From the NCBI GenBank assembly GCA_017979445.1, contig CM030716.1, positions 9,361,974-9,425,973 of the forward strand: a stretch of 64,000 nucleotides of DNA. The letters run 5' to 3'. Below, in pieces: positions 37,325-49,645 of this stretch. The stretch's first letter is position 1. Every line of letters begins with the position of its first letter. The notes below the pieces were generated by a model that worked only from the letters and a program-made list of their open reading frames with translations, was not told where the DNA came from and ran no database searches. Source of the DNA: Akebia trifoliata (taxonomy: Eukaryota; Streptophyta; Magnoliopsida; Ranunculales; Lardizabalaceae). Both the position numbers and the translations under genes were made by a program.

Positions 37325-40035
37325 GTGAAGGCCTATATAGAATCATAGATCATTTTCTTGAAGAAGACCACGGTCAAGGGACTTATTCAAATGACTAAAA
37401 ATGGAAATGTAGGGATATATCTAAATTACCCTTATAATTATAATTATAATTATAATAAAATTATTTCAATCTCTCAAAAGTCAAAACCTAGTTCACAACT
37501 TGTATGTCTAAGATAGAACGTTAAAATAAAGAATTAAAAAAATATGATTTATAGGCGGAATTACTGGTTTTGTCAAGTTCCTAGTCTCTTTTAGGAACAT
37601 GTGGTCAAGAGACTCACGAGCACCGACACACCGACCTCGTGACTCGTGAGTGAGTTCGTCACTACGTCAGCAATACCTCCTCCCAACTATTTTTTGACTT
37701 TTTGCTTAAAAATGAGAATGGAACACCAATACATTTTTTTTATCAATTCAACCACCTTTAGTAGAAGGTGGCATGTGCAAATGCAAATGTATCATAAGGG
37801 CTTATCTGTAATTTAAAATTTTAATTAAAGGTTAGTTTAGAAGATTACTTAGTAAAAAGAATATGTTTGTAATTTTGAAAATTAATCAACGTGATTATAG
37901 GGATGGACGATTTTATATTTCTTAGTTTCAATCAAAATGATTTTGATTATATTAAGTTGAAATATTAAGATGGGGGTAATTTTGCTGTTGAACCACTTTT
38001 ACTATGTCTTCTCTGATTATAATAATAAAGAATATTTTTATTATTATTACTAAAAGATAATATATATAAATGCACGTGAATCAGAAGGGTTATTTGTAAA
38101 TTAATATATTAATTAAAGTATTTTTATAATAAATATTAAAAAGAATATTTTTGTAATTTTTAAAACCACTCAACATGATATGAGTCATTGGCGTGTAATT
38201 TTCTAAGTTTTTCTTTATTTATTAAAATGACATTGATTATATTAAGTTCAAATGTACAAGTGGGCTCCAAAATTTGTTGTCAAACCACTTCTACTCTGCA
38301 TTCTCTCAATATAATAGTAAAGATTATTATTATTAGGGTTGCCAATGTGGCCAGCTTGATTAGAATCCAATTGGAATCAAAATCAAAAATCGCAATTCTA
38401 CATCTCTTTTTTAGTTATTTGTATACTTGATTAGAGTTGGGATAAAAAAGAATCGAACTAATAGGAATCAAAACTGATTTGACTATGACTTGTTAGCATT
38501 TGGAAATAATTTATTTTGTGATTCCCGTTTAGTTTTGAAAAACATATCAACTCATATTTTTACTAGAACAAATTATAATTATGTTATTGATAATTTTTTA
38601 GTTGATGTGTTGTGTTCTTAAAAATGAAAATAAGGTAAACAAATTTTAAATCTCTCATTTAGTCAAACTTATTACTCTACAAATTATTAACTTGATTGTC
38701 AGAGACTCTTTGGTAGGCTTCACATTGATTTCTTAGGTAGATGATGAGAGTTGATTTGGAGAAGATCAATACAAATCTCAAAGGATGTGTGAAAAATAAT
38801 CTCCACAATTTTATTGCATAATATATATAACTAGGGTTGTCAATTAATTGGCTTGGTTTGGCCCAAAAAATTTGTAATATAACCCTAAAGAAGACAAGAT
38901 GTGCCCTAGTCCAACTCTAAATATCTATTTTATTGGTACTAATTCAATATTTTCAGTCAATCGTGTCCTTCAAATTTTATAAATATTTTACAAATCATAA
39001 CCTAAATCCTCACTGTGCCTCTATTTTTTTTTTTTTTTTTAATTGTTAGAAAATCTATTTTTAGTGAGACCAGTAACTCGATGATGATGAGAATTGAACC
39101 TAGGTCTATGGTATCATCAACTAGAAGTTGACTAACACTTCTGAAAATTTATTGTTGGCGCCATGTAAGCCTGTTTTTAATGTAATAAATAACTCGATGG
39201 GGGGAGTGGACCTTCTATAATTTTCTTTTCCTATAGTTTCCTGTAGTACTTTTTCCACAATGAAGAGGACATGATGAAATAAAAAAATCAATACATCAAC
39301 TATATAAAGAAAGATCATGACTTAGATAGGATTTGAAAAAAGAAAAAATTCTTCTTTAGCCTGATCGGTGGTTTTGAATAGAACAGTCATTGAACTCCAA
39401 TGATTTTAACGGAAGGTTTTCAATGTTGTTGCCATGTAACATTCTCTCAAGTAAATATCCTCACTACAAGGAACGACTTCGTTTCCTACCCAATGTTAGG
39501 TTTTGCCCTTCAGATCCGGACATGGAAATATCAACTATGCATTGGATCTACTTAGACCCAGGAATAGAGGTGGTTATCCCAGTGTAGGGGATTGCGGGCG
39601 GTGCAACAACGATCTTCAAAGCAGGTTGAGTTCATTGGATAACCTCAATCGAGTTCAATCTGACTCTTGCTTGCCCTAACAACTCAATTCGAAAAAAAAA
39701 AAAAAAAACTCAGTTACATTAACCCTCACTGCATTTAGAGTCCAGAGAAAGATAACTACAGAGGATTCGCTCCCAACTCGATGATGGTGGGAATTATTCA
39801 AACCTCAATAAACATCTTAGAGCTTGTACGAATAGCAAATATATACTTTTAAATTGTATGTCAGAATTATAGTGAATCCACATAGCATCAATGGTATTTA
39901 CTCATTGATTTTCCTCTTCTTAAACAAGTGAAAGATTCCCCACTTCAGTTTTGAAAGTTGTTGTACAATATGAGAAATCCAATAATCGACTTTATAAGGA
40001 AAACCACTTCACTTGGATCAATGTACGGAGATTAT
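37325..40035. other. Gene-free stretch
   Basis: AT-rich with short homopolymers and (TAATTA) runs near 37437-37458. The frame at 39390-39587 has no recognisable domain and I do not call it. Confidence 0.5.
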
Positions 40036-40042
40036 AAAATGA

Positions 40043-40187
40043 GAGTTACTATTACCGCACCAACTTTTGCTAATGCCACACCAATTCCTATGTAAAACAC
40101 CCCACCAATTCCTACGTAAATCATCAAAGAATTGCACATAACTAGGGTGGCATTAGCAAACGTTGGTGTGGCAATAGCAGCTATCTT
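40043..40187. mobile_element. Palindromic MITE (TTGCCACACCAAC family)
   Basis: ccaacttttgctaatgccac at the left pairs with gtggcattagcaaacgttgg at the right. The same family sits in the last intron of the TTL gene (48073-48196). Confidence 0.8.
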
Positions 40188-40836
40188 GTAAAATATTAGA
40201 TTCACATTTTTTTTTGTTACCTTTTTTTAAAATATTTAAATTTCTCTAAAATCAATTATCAATATTTCAATGGAGATTGGTAAAACCAATTTTTTAAATG
40301 AAATTCATGAAAGGACTTTTCTAGGGTTCAACAATGTTGGACGTCAACTAATAAAAAAAAACAATGTTGGATATTGATTGTCCACTAAACAAGTTGGGAT
40401 TATATTAATACTTGTGAACATGATGTAAAATGTATGAATCTTATAGTTTAGTTATTTACTCTCAATAGTCTAATTCTACAAAATTACATTAATATTCACC
40501 ATTGCCGATGAGATGAGAAGCGAGAGAGTGGAATGCGTTTAATTTATTTTAAGTGAGGGAAAGTTTACGTGATAAGATTGAGATTTTAAATGAGAGCGAG
40601 TTAGAGAATTATAGTATAATAAGAAAGTTCATTTAAGAAAACAAGAAGAATCATTATCTCGTGTATGTGATCCCGACTAAAAGAAAGAAAGGAAATGAAT
40701 CAAACTTTAGAAAATCCTAGATGTAACGTTATTTAGTTGAATTGATTTTGTTACAAAATCCAGTTGAATCCAATAATACCAACAGTTCGGTCCAATTTTA
40801 AGTCATGGATGGATATTGTTCGCAGAAATCATCGAT

Positions 40837-40838
<2 letters not shown>

Positions 40839-40891
<53 letters not shown>
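40839..40891. repeat. (TA)n microsatellite
   Basis: About 26 TA units. Confidence 0.95.
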
Positions 40892-40894
<3 letters not shown>

Positions 40895-41823
40895 GGAATT
40901 AATGTATGATCATCATTTAATTAAAATATGGATATGTTAGCATGAGATGTGGAGATAGGATGCAAGATATTTTTAAAATTTAGAATGAAATAATTAATAA
41001 AATTTGCACAAACAATATCCATCGATGCTAAAACTAGATTGAATTGATAGTTCAATTGGGTTCGATAGAATTTTGTAATAAATCGGTTCAATTAATGAAC
41101 CAAGGTATTTTAATAAAAGATTACACATATTTTTAAGTTTTTAATTAGCAAACAACAGTTCCACTAAATTGAACTAGGGTCCGACTTGATTCAACCAATT
41201 TAACAAATACTCAATTTGATCATTGATTCAATTTTTAAAACATTGATATACATCCATCCATCTATTTTTTTAATATATAATTTATATTATATATATAATC
41301 GAGGTCTTAACAACTATTTGCTTCTTGAGGAAGTCCTCATGGCCTATTCTCAAATGTTTGTAACTAGTTGAAGCTTTCTCTTCGACGAAACTCAATTTCA
41401 CTTACCCACCAAACTCAAAAGACCCTCTTAAACTCCTTCTTATCAAACCTCTATTGCCCTTACTAAATAGTAAAATTTGTGTCCTATGCAATGTCTAGGG
41501 AGGTTAAGAGTGAGTTAAGTCAATTCGTATAAATAGACCTGCAATCTCATTCTTGTATGTCGAGGTGATCAGTGCAAAATTTATATATGATTAAAAGTCA
41601 TGTGGTATTGAGGCAGTCATTTTAGAGCTTTAAGTCAAAACAACGTTCACTAACTCTTCCATAGCTATTTTGAAAATATATTGATAAAACTTTTGAATTG
41701 GAGTTTCAATTTTGACAATAACTGAAAGTGTTTTGACTCCTCCCAAGATAGTATGGTTGAGCAGATGATCCCTATTGTAGATGATCCAGTTAGCTTTTCA
41801 TTGTGGAACTCAAATGAAATTTG

Positions 41824-41824
<1 letters not shown>

Positions 41825-41862
<38 letters not shown>
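41825..41862. repeat. (TA)n microsatellite
   Basis: About 19 TA units. Confidence 0.95.
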
Positions 41863-41864
<2 letters not shown>

Positions 41865-42235
41865 TTATAAAACACAATAGTATGATCTACAATTGCTACA
41901 GTTTTATGCAGAATAAATTTTTATTTAATTACAATTTTGTGGGGATAACATCTTATTGAGCTATAGTTTTATAAGACCCACTTATATTGCCTTTACTTTT
42001 TACCCCTACTAACTTTTACTATATTTTCTTTTTTACCCTTTTAACTCATTTAAAATTTTTTTATCACTTATTTATTTATTTATTTATAACAATACCACTT
42101 AAATTTTATGTTTTTTTTCTCTTTACCCCTTAATCTTAGAAAGGATGCCCATGCTCTAGTCATAGACGAACTCTAAGGTAGATCTCTATACTCTACCAAC
42201 AAGGTTAAAGACACCATAACTAAAAAAAAAAAAAA

Positions 42236-42715
42236 TAGAACTATTATTGGCACCCCATCTTTTACTTACTACACTCCAATTCTTAAATTATTTATCATAC
42301 CCTAATTAAAGATTAAAACGTACTACCCAAACATTACGAAGGTTTTGGCTAAAATTATAATCTTGACATTACAAAACATTATAACACTTTTCAAACAATT
42401 TCAATAGTTGTTTAGAATTATGATTGGACATACAAAATTCTAAAGCTTTGTGCTGAAATCCCACATCGCACTTTTTGACGTGAAAGTTTTTCATACATTT
42501 TCACATCAAGAAGTGCGATATGAGGTTTCAGCTTGAGGTCATTTCAGGATTATTCAATCTTAAACTTCAAAAGAATGAAAATATAGCAAAAACAAAAAAT
42601 CGAGAGAGCTTCTATCGAACCCCCCAACTTTCTCTTATTCTCAATCATTCATTTATTTTCTCCATCTTTAATTTTGATGTAATAAGTAAAAGTTGGAGTG
42701 CCAAAAGCAGTTATA
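42236..42715. mobile_element. Long MITE containing a second MITE
   Basis: attggcaccccatcttttac with ttactacactcc at the left matches, inverted, taagtaaaagttggagtgcc near 42685-42705. Inside, 42446-42556 (cccacatcgcactttttgac with aagtgcgatatgaggtttca) belongs to the family at 30061-30240. Confidence 0.55.
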
Positions 42716-42749
42716 AGAAAAATCATTTGTGATACTGCCACACCATTAT

Positions 42750-44300
42750 ATTATGAATAAAGCCATAAGTGACTTTGTTGTAAAATCACATCATGTAATA
42801 AAATCACTTGATAGCATAATGATGAGGGTAATATCATTGCCCCTAAATGAACCATCCTTTAATTATAAGAGATTCGGGTCGGGTTTTCCCCTATTCAGTA
42901 TTCTGGGTCCAAAAAAGATTCTCCCTAGTCTAGTGGAGCTGAACCGAGCCGACTTGAGTTGAATTATCAAGCCATCGTTTTTTTACTTCAAAGATTGTAG
43001 ACATCTGCATGTCTCAGTCAAACTTCGGCTCGGCTCAACACATTCACATTAATATATAACAGAATATACTGACGTCGTTAACTTCTCCGTTATTTGCTTA
43101 GCTGGAAACCGCTAGGTTTTCTGAATGGGCCAGCTGGCATGGCACGCTGCACATGGCCAGCTACCCCTGTCGAAAGTGCGACCCATTTTACCACAAATAA
43201 CTAAACTCCAAGTTAAATTACTAAAATGTCCTTCCTGAATCCATTAATCGAAAGTTTCACATTTTTTCACATCTTCTTAGAAACATCGGGAAGAACCATT
43301 AACTCATCAGAAGGAATTTCGTAATTTACGAGTTAAATAAAGGGGTATTTTTGAAAATTGTGACATTCAAAATAAAGGGTAGTTTGGTAATTATGGATAA
43401 GGTCTTTAAATTCTTGGCTTGCACAAGAAGAGAAATCTCGAAACTACGGAATCAACAATGAATAGATGAGACCAAGACAAGAATAATAAAGGGTAATTTA
43501 GACATACTCCCTCAAGTTTTTATAAATTTTGGAGTACCCATCTTTGTTTTCAAACTGACAAAATAACCCCTGACCTTGGTCTTTTATGAGATACTGATGT
43601 CAAAGTCCTAAATGCCCTCAACTTCAACTTATACCCAAAAACCCCTTTAATTTTTCTCCAAAACAAATCTTCTTTAACCTTCAAATTTGAAGTATAAGAT
43701 AGGATTTTTTGAGAAATAAAACTATGGATTTCTACATAGAAAAAAAAAAATTTAATGATTTCTATAAGATGCTAAAGACTAAAATCAAAATATTAAAATT
43801 TCTATCGCACACATTAATGGCTTGAAGCTAATATATATATATATATATATATGTATATTGTTATATTTTTCTTATAAAATAATATTTTATCTCCTTCAAC
43901 CTTCAAAGATCAATAATTAATTAGGATGTTTAGTAAAAAAGTCAAATATTTTTTACAATTCATTGAAGGTAATGGATTGAAGATACATTAAATAAATTGA
44001 AAATAATTAAGATGACAGTAAATTGTTTTACAATCTTTTTATTTTTTTTTTAAAAGAAAATCAAGAAGTGATAAGTATCTCAAAGAAGACCTAAGTCATT
44101 AATGAGGGGGCATGTCATCAGTTTTAAAATCTAAGGGGCATTTTTAAAATTGATCAAAACATGAAGGGTCATATTCAAACTAGCCATAATATATATAATA
44201 TATAATAAATAAACATGAATGTGTCAACAGACACCACAACTCATACTAGTCAGATTCTAGCATCAACCCCAAGGTGAACAAGGCTTAACGTACGCACCCA
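42750..44300. other. Gene-free stretch upstream of the TTL gene
   Basis: AT-rich, with (TA)n at 43832-43851. No coding or hairpin feature was recognised. Confidence 0.45.
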
Positions 44301-44314
44301 TTTCTCTAATAAAA

Positions 44315-44766
44315 AAATCCTATTTAAAAATAAAAATAAAATAAAAAAATAAATAAATCAAAATTAGAGAGAGAGAGAAATCAGAGATAGAGAGGAGATG
44401 AGAGAACGGAGTGTCTCGTGAAGCTGCAGGTGGAAGAAAGGGAAAAAAAAAAAAAACAAAAAAGAGCAAAATTTCCTTTCTCTCCTCTCTCTCTCTTTCT
44501 CTCACTCTTTCTCTAAAAACACACTCACATACATTCCTTGCTTCATCCTTTTAGATCACGAGATCCCCATATCTTTCTCTCTTTCTTTCTTTCTCTTTAA
44601 TGTCTCCTTCAAGACCTCTTTCTTCTTCTTCTTCTTCTCTTTGTTCTTCTTGTAGAAGTTTTTTTTGTAGTTGTAAACAGACATTCTTGAAAGGGTAGAA
44701 GATTAGAGGACAAAAACAAAAAACCCAGAAAGAAAAATCAAAACTTTTTTTTTATTTCAGGTAAAA
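44315..44766 (+). promoter_or_regulatory. Promoter-proximal region and 5' UTR of the TTL gene
   Basis: A possible TATA-like tatttaaaaata lies at about 44322. It is followed by (GA)n and (CT)n tracts (44365-44400, 44476-44515, 44572-44595), typical of plant 5' UTRs. Just before the start codon, tttttatttcag/gtaaaaATG looks like a 3' splice site, so an intron may end in the leader at 44760. A matching donor is not certain. Confidence 0.5.
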
Positions 44767-47700
44767 ATGTCACATTCAGACAAACCCATATCTGAACTAG
44801 GGTTTGATTCCTTGAACGATCGGTTTCGCAATGCTTTGAACTTCGAGAACAACAAACCAGATTTCAAAGAACTCGATCTGGGTTCCCCTGTTTCCCCTTT
44901 ACGAACCAGTCGTTCTGTTAGTGGATCTGGGCCCACACCCACCAGTAGTTCTAGCTCGTCTGGTTCGGTTTCTGGAAAAACTGGGTTGAACCCAAATTTT
45001 ACAAGATCTGATAGAGGTGGAAACAATCATTCTGGGGAGCTTTCTGGGTCAAGCGAGGGCAGTCCCACTGCTGCACAGAGCGTTCGATCCGCTTTTGGGG
45101 CTCGTAATTTCCAGCCGAGTCACATAATATCGAGTTCGGGGAGTGCCCCATTGATTTATTCGGGTGGAAGCGTCAGCACTAGCAGCAGTAGTAGTGGTGG
45201 TGGTGTAGGTGGTGGTGTGAGTTCTGGAAATTCCCCTAATTTGAATGCTCTTCCGACTGGAAACATTTGCCCGTCTGGGAAAATTTTGAAAACGGGAATG
45301 ATGAGCAGAAGCACGGCTAGAACTGATGTTTTGGGGTCAGGAACGAGGAATTATGGGCATGGAAGTATAATGCGGGGCAATGTTGGGGGAAAATTGGGTG
45401 ATGAGTCGGTGATGATGAAGCGGGCGATGATGAGTTACGATCTAGAAGAGGTGAAGAGGGCTGGGAATGATCAGTATAAAAAGGGGCATTTTGCGGAGGC
45501 TTTGTGTTTATATGATCGAGCTATCGTGATTTCGCCTGATAATGCAGCTTGTAGGAGTAACAGGGCAGCAGCATTGATGGGTCTTGGGAGATTGGCCGAG
45601 GCCGTGAGGGAATGTGAAGAGGCGGTGAGGTTGGATCCTGGGTATTGGAGGGCTCATCAACGGTTGGGGTCTCTACATCTGAGGTGAGTTACAAAGAGAG
45701 ATTTGAACTTGCATTGTCACTTGTGTTTATATATTTGCTTATATTTTAGTGCAAATAATGTCCTTTATGATCTTTTTCTGTAGATTATTATGAGTGGCTA
45801 GTATTGCTATGATCTGAATTAGTTCTAGTTTTTTGGGTTTTTCTATCTGCTTTATTACTTTTTTGTTTGTTCTGTTTGTTGTTTCATTTAGTGCTTATAT
45901 TTTTCTAGTGTTGTTGGCATAAGCAATATTCATGGGTTTTCTGTGATATTTGAGTTGATGAATAAGTTCTCTTCAGTTTGCCGTTAGTCTATTTAGATTA
46001 ATGTGTTCTCTTTGGTTTTATATTTGAGTGATTAATACTAAGTGGTCTATTTAGATTGATGGGTTCTCTTTGGTTTTATATTTGAGTGATTAACACTAAG
46101 GGGTCTATTTAGATTGATGGGTTCTCTTTGGTTTTATATCTGAATTATTTAATGCTAAAGGGTTATGTTAGTCTTTTTTTTTGTTGGTAATATTCAACTG
46201 TTTTCTGTGATATTTGAATACTTTGGGTGAATAAGTTCTTTTCAGTTTGATGCTAGTCTATTTAGATTAATTGGGATATCTTTGGTTTTCTGTCTGAATT
46301 ATCAATAGTAAGGGGTTCTCTATGATTTGCTCTTCTTAAAGTTTTAGTTTTTTATATTCAAGTGTTCTTATTTGTTTTGCTTTATCTTGCTATGGAAGTG
46401 ATGGTCCCTGTACCTGTGTTATAGCAATTGGATTGATTTAGATTCATGGGCTATCTCTGTAGCATTTAGAACACTGTTCTCTCTTTGAATATTCAGCATT
46501 TTTGCTGATTTTGTGAGATGTAGATCAATTGGATTTGTTTCTCCTGTGTTGTGCCACTATGCCATATAAGTTTGGAAAGGTTGTGCAGTGTTCCTTTAAC
46601 TTGGTTTTATTGCAGGTTAGGGCAGGTCGACAGTGCCCGAAGACACCTTTGTTTTCCGGGGCAACACCCTGATCCAACCGAGTTACAAAAGTTGCAAGAA
46701 GTGGAGATGCATCTCAGAAGATGCACCAATTCTCGAAAAATTGGTGATTGGAAGAGTGCATTAAGGGAGGGTGATGCTGCCATTGCCGCTGGAGCAGAAT
46801 CTTCTCCTCAGGTAAAGCCCATTCGTCAATTTCTTCTAATATCAATCCGAGCATAAAAAACCATACAACCTAAATTATTAAAAATTGGAATTTACAGCTT
46901 TTTGCATGTAGAGTAGAAGCCCTTTTGAAGCTTCACCAACTTCACAATGCAGAATCTGGCCTTCAAAACATCCCCAAATTTGAACCATTATCCCATACAT
47001 GCTCCCAGACCAAGTTCTTTGGGATGCTCTCGGTGTCTTACGTGTTCTTTGTTCGAGCTCAAGTTGAGATGGCATTAGGAAGGTGAGCTCCGAAATATAA
47101 AGTTTCATGAGAATAAATAGTTAAGGGTCTTGGGGGTGAGTGAGAATGGATGATGGATGGTTTGCAGGTTTGAGAATGCAATTGCAGCGGCTGAGAAGGC
47201 TGTGCAGATTGATCCTCGGAACGTTGAGGTCGCAGCGATGTTCAACAATGTGAAGTTCGTCGCAAGCGCCCGTGCCCGTGGTAATGATCTCTTCAATTCA
47301 GGAAAATTTTCTGAAGCTTGCTCGGCTTATGGTGAAGGTCTCAAATTTGATCCTTCAAATTCCGTTCTCTATTGCAATAGAGCGGCTTGTTGGTCGAAGC
47401 TTGGAAAGTGGGAAAGATCTGTTGAAGACTGTAATCAGGCTCTCAAGATACAACCGAATTACATCAAAGCTCTTCTTCGACGGGCTTCATCCAATAGTAA
47501 GGTGAATTGAATTTCCATTAATTTTCTTTGCAATTAGGCTCTTGGAAATTTGATGGGGTAAAACCGTAAAAGTAATCATTCATGGGCATCTTTTGTTTTG
47601 GGATTATAGCTTGAACGGTGGGTTGACTCGGTGAGAGATTATGAGGTCTTGAGAAGAGAACTTCCCGAAGACAATGAGGTGGCAGAAGCTCTATTCCATG

Positions 47701-48425
47701 CTCAAGTTGCATTGAAGAAATCCCGTGGGGAAGAAGTACAAAATTTGAAATTTGGTGGTGAAGTTGAGGAAATCTCAGACCTCGAGCAGTTTAGAGCCGC
47801 AATATCTTTCCCAGGTGAGGCCTCCTATCTTTGTTTCACTGGTGTGATTTCATTCATGACCCGACCTTTTCTAGTAATCAATAATGGAACTTCAATTATC
47901 AGGTGTTTCAGTAGTACATTTCAAGGCAACCTCAAACCAGCAATGTGAGCAGATATCCCCATTCGTCAACGTATTATGTATCCGATATCCATCTGTCAAT
48001 TTTCTAAAGGTAGGAGGAACTCATTCTGAAAAAAGAAAAAAAAATGATCATCCATTTGTCAAATCCTTTTAATTAGAGAGATTCTATTGCCATACCAACT
48101 TTTGCTAATGGCATCCCAATTCATATGTAAATCACCAAAGAATTAGCACACATCTTGGGGTGGCATTAGCAGAAGTTGGTGTGGCAATAGAAGCTAGCTC
48201 TTTAATAATCATTTGTCTATCCGCAAACAGCAAACTTAAATCTGATATTGATGAACTCTTGTTTGATGGAAGGTGGACGTGGAGGAGAGCGCAGCAGTAG
48301 CCAAGGCCGAGAATGTGAGGATTGTTCCCACATTCAAAATTTACAAGAATGGTAGTAGAGTGAAGGAGATAATCTGCCCAAGCCATCATGTCTTGGAGTA
48401 CTCAGTGAAGCATTATAGTCTCTAG
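44767..48425 (+). CDS. TTL: TPR repeat thioredoxin-like (TTL) protein, seven exons
   Basis: Coding exons by GT-AG reading are 44767-45683, 46616-46811, 46898-47082, 47168-47501, 47610-47814, 47903-48009 and 48273-48425. They join in frame to 698 codons, the usual size of plant TTL proteins (about 700 aa). Residues 1-215 are Ser/Gly-rich and probably disordered. TPR motifs run from about 225 to 325 ([20 protein letters not shown]) and 430 to 545 ([20 protein letters not shown]). The C-terminal thioredoxin-like domain is about 600-698 ([20 protein letters not shown], then [20 protein letters not shown]). It lacks a CXXC pair, having QQC instead, as known for TTLs. In Arabidopsis the family acts in osmotic stress and ABA tolerance and as a scaffold for brassinosteroid signalling and cellulose synthase. 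Which TTL paralogue this is cannot be told here. Confidence 0.93.
45987..46160 (+). repeat. 58-bp tandem repeat in TTL intron 1
   Basis: gtctatttagattgatgggt with ctctttggttttatatttga recurs at 45987, 46045 and 46103, with a decayed further copy near 46255. Confidence 0.85.
48073..48196. mobile_element. Palindromic MITE in the last TTL intron
   Basis: ttgccataccaacttttgct with aatggcatcccaatt pairs with ggggtggcattagcagaagt with tggtgtggcaata. It has the same family structure as 40043-40187. It lies 77 bp before exon 7, and the hairpin is close to the acceptor. Confidence 0.8.
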
Positions 48426-48872
48426 AGCAACAATGTGTTCTAAAATTCTCCTTTTTCTTGTGCTTTCCAACAAGAGGGCAAGTTTCCCAAATACTTCATC
48501 CCACACTTACCCAATATTCACACAAGGATACCTAGTTACTTGTCAAAAAAGAAAAAACCAACTACATAATAATTTCATAGAGCCAAGACCAGAAGAACCC
48601 AGAGAGACACAACTTAGTTTCTTTTGCACTTTTTATTTATTCTTTCCATTATGAGTCTCTCTCGTTATATAGTCCCCCCCGTTTCCTCATTTTTTTTCCT
48701 TTTATCATCATTTTTTTTTCACATAGACATGCCTCATTCTTGTGTCCCTCCCCTACTTTCCTCATCTTGAAAGTCTGAGAAATATGTACAATTAAGTTGG
48801 CTCTGAGAGAGAAAGAGAGTAAAAAATGTATGATACATATATTATGTATACACACAAGAAATATTGGACACC

Positions 48873-48873
<1 letters not shown>

Positions 48874-48915
<42 letters not shown>
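48874..48915. repeat. (GA)n microsatellite in the TTL 3' region
   Basis: About 20 GA units, downstream of the stop codon. Confidence 0.95.
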
Positions 48916-48917
<2 letters not shown>

Positions 48918-49011
48918 GATTGTGCGGTGGGTGGTGGGTACCATTGGGTTTAGGGAGAGGAGGCTGATGATCTTATTGATGGTGGTGTTGCTTCTGCTCT
49001 ACCATTCCTTG

Positions 49012-49017
49012 AATAAA
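49012..49017 (+). terminator. Candidate polyadenylation signal for TTL
   Basis: AATAAA followed by T-rich sequence, about 590 bp after the stop codon. Other T/A-rich signals are possible. Confidence 0.4.
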
Positions 49018-49645
49018 AAATCTCAATTTTTTATTTTTTGTGTTTGTTTTTGTTTCATCTTCTATTTAATTTTGTTTTCTTAATGTATTATCTCGTCATA
49101 TTGCCCTGTGGACTGGAGTTGTATATGCAATGTCTTCGGAGATTTGAGCCTTACATTGCACAGTGAAGATAATAAAGTCAACCGTTTGATGAGATCTCTG
49201 ACAAGTCTTGCAGGAAGATTACATGCCTTTTTTAATTTTTAATTTTTTTAGTGGAGGGTTGGCTTTTTTGTTTGGAGTTTGTTGAAGGCATTCATTGCCA
49301 TATTTGAGTAGAGAGAGAGAGAGATCTGTGGTCCAGTTTAATTCAGTTTTGACATAGTTCATGGAGCCAGATTTGTTAGATCCCAACTTAGCTGGTCCGA
49401 CATTGGACTAGTTTGTGTTAGTAGGATTTATTTATTTATTTATTTTTTTTTTGTCAGGGTCATGATTTATAAAACTTAATTTTTTTTAGCATTTTAACAA
49501 AATATTAGAGAAAGATTAGTAAATTACAGTACCAATTAGGTGTTTTAAATAATTACCAAAATGATTTTTAACTATTTTGATAACCAACTTAATTTTAAGG
49601 AGCAATAAGTTTTTTATAATTTTTATTTTTATTTTCCTTTATACT

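Noticed and set aside
39390..39587. 65-codon frame, plus strand
   Set aside because: Composition is protein-like in part but no family is recognised and there is no flanking exon or promoter support.
44757..45026. Minus-strand frame opposite TTL exon 1
   Set aside because: It is a shadow of the Ser/Gly-rich coding exon.
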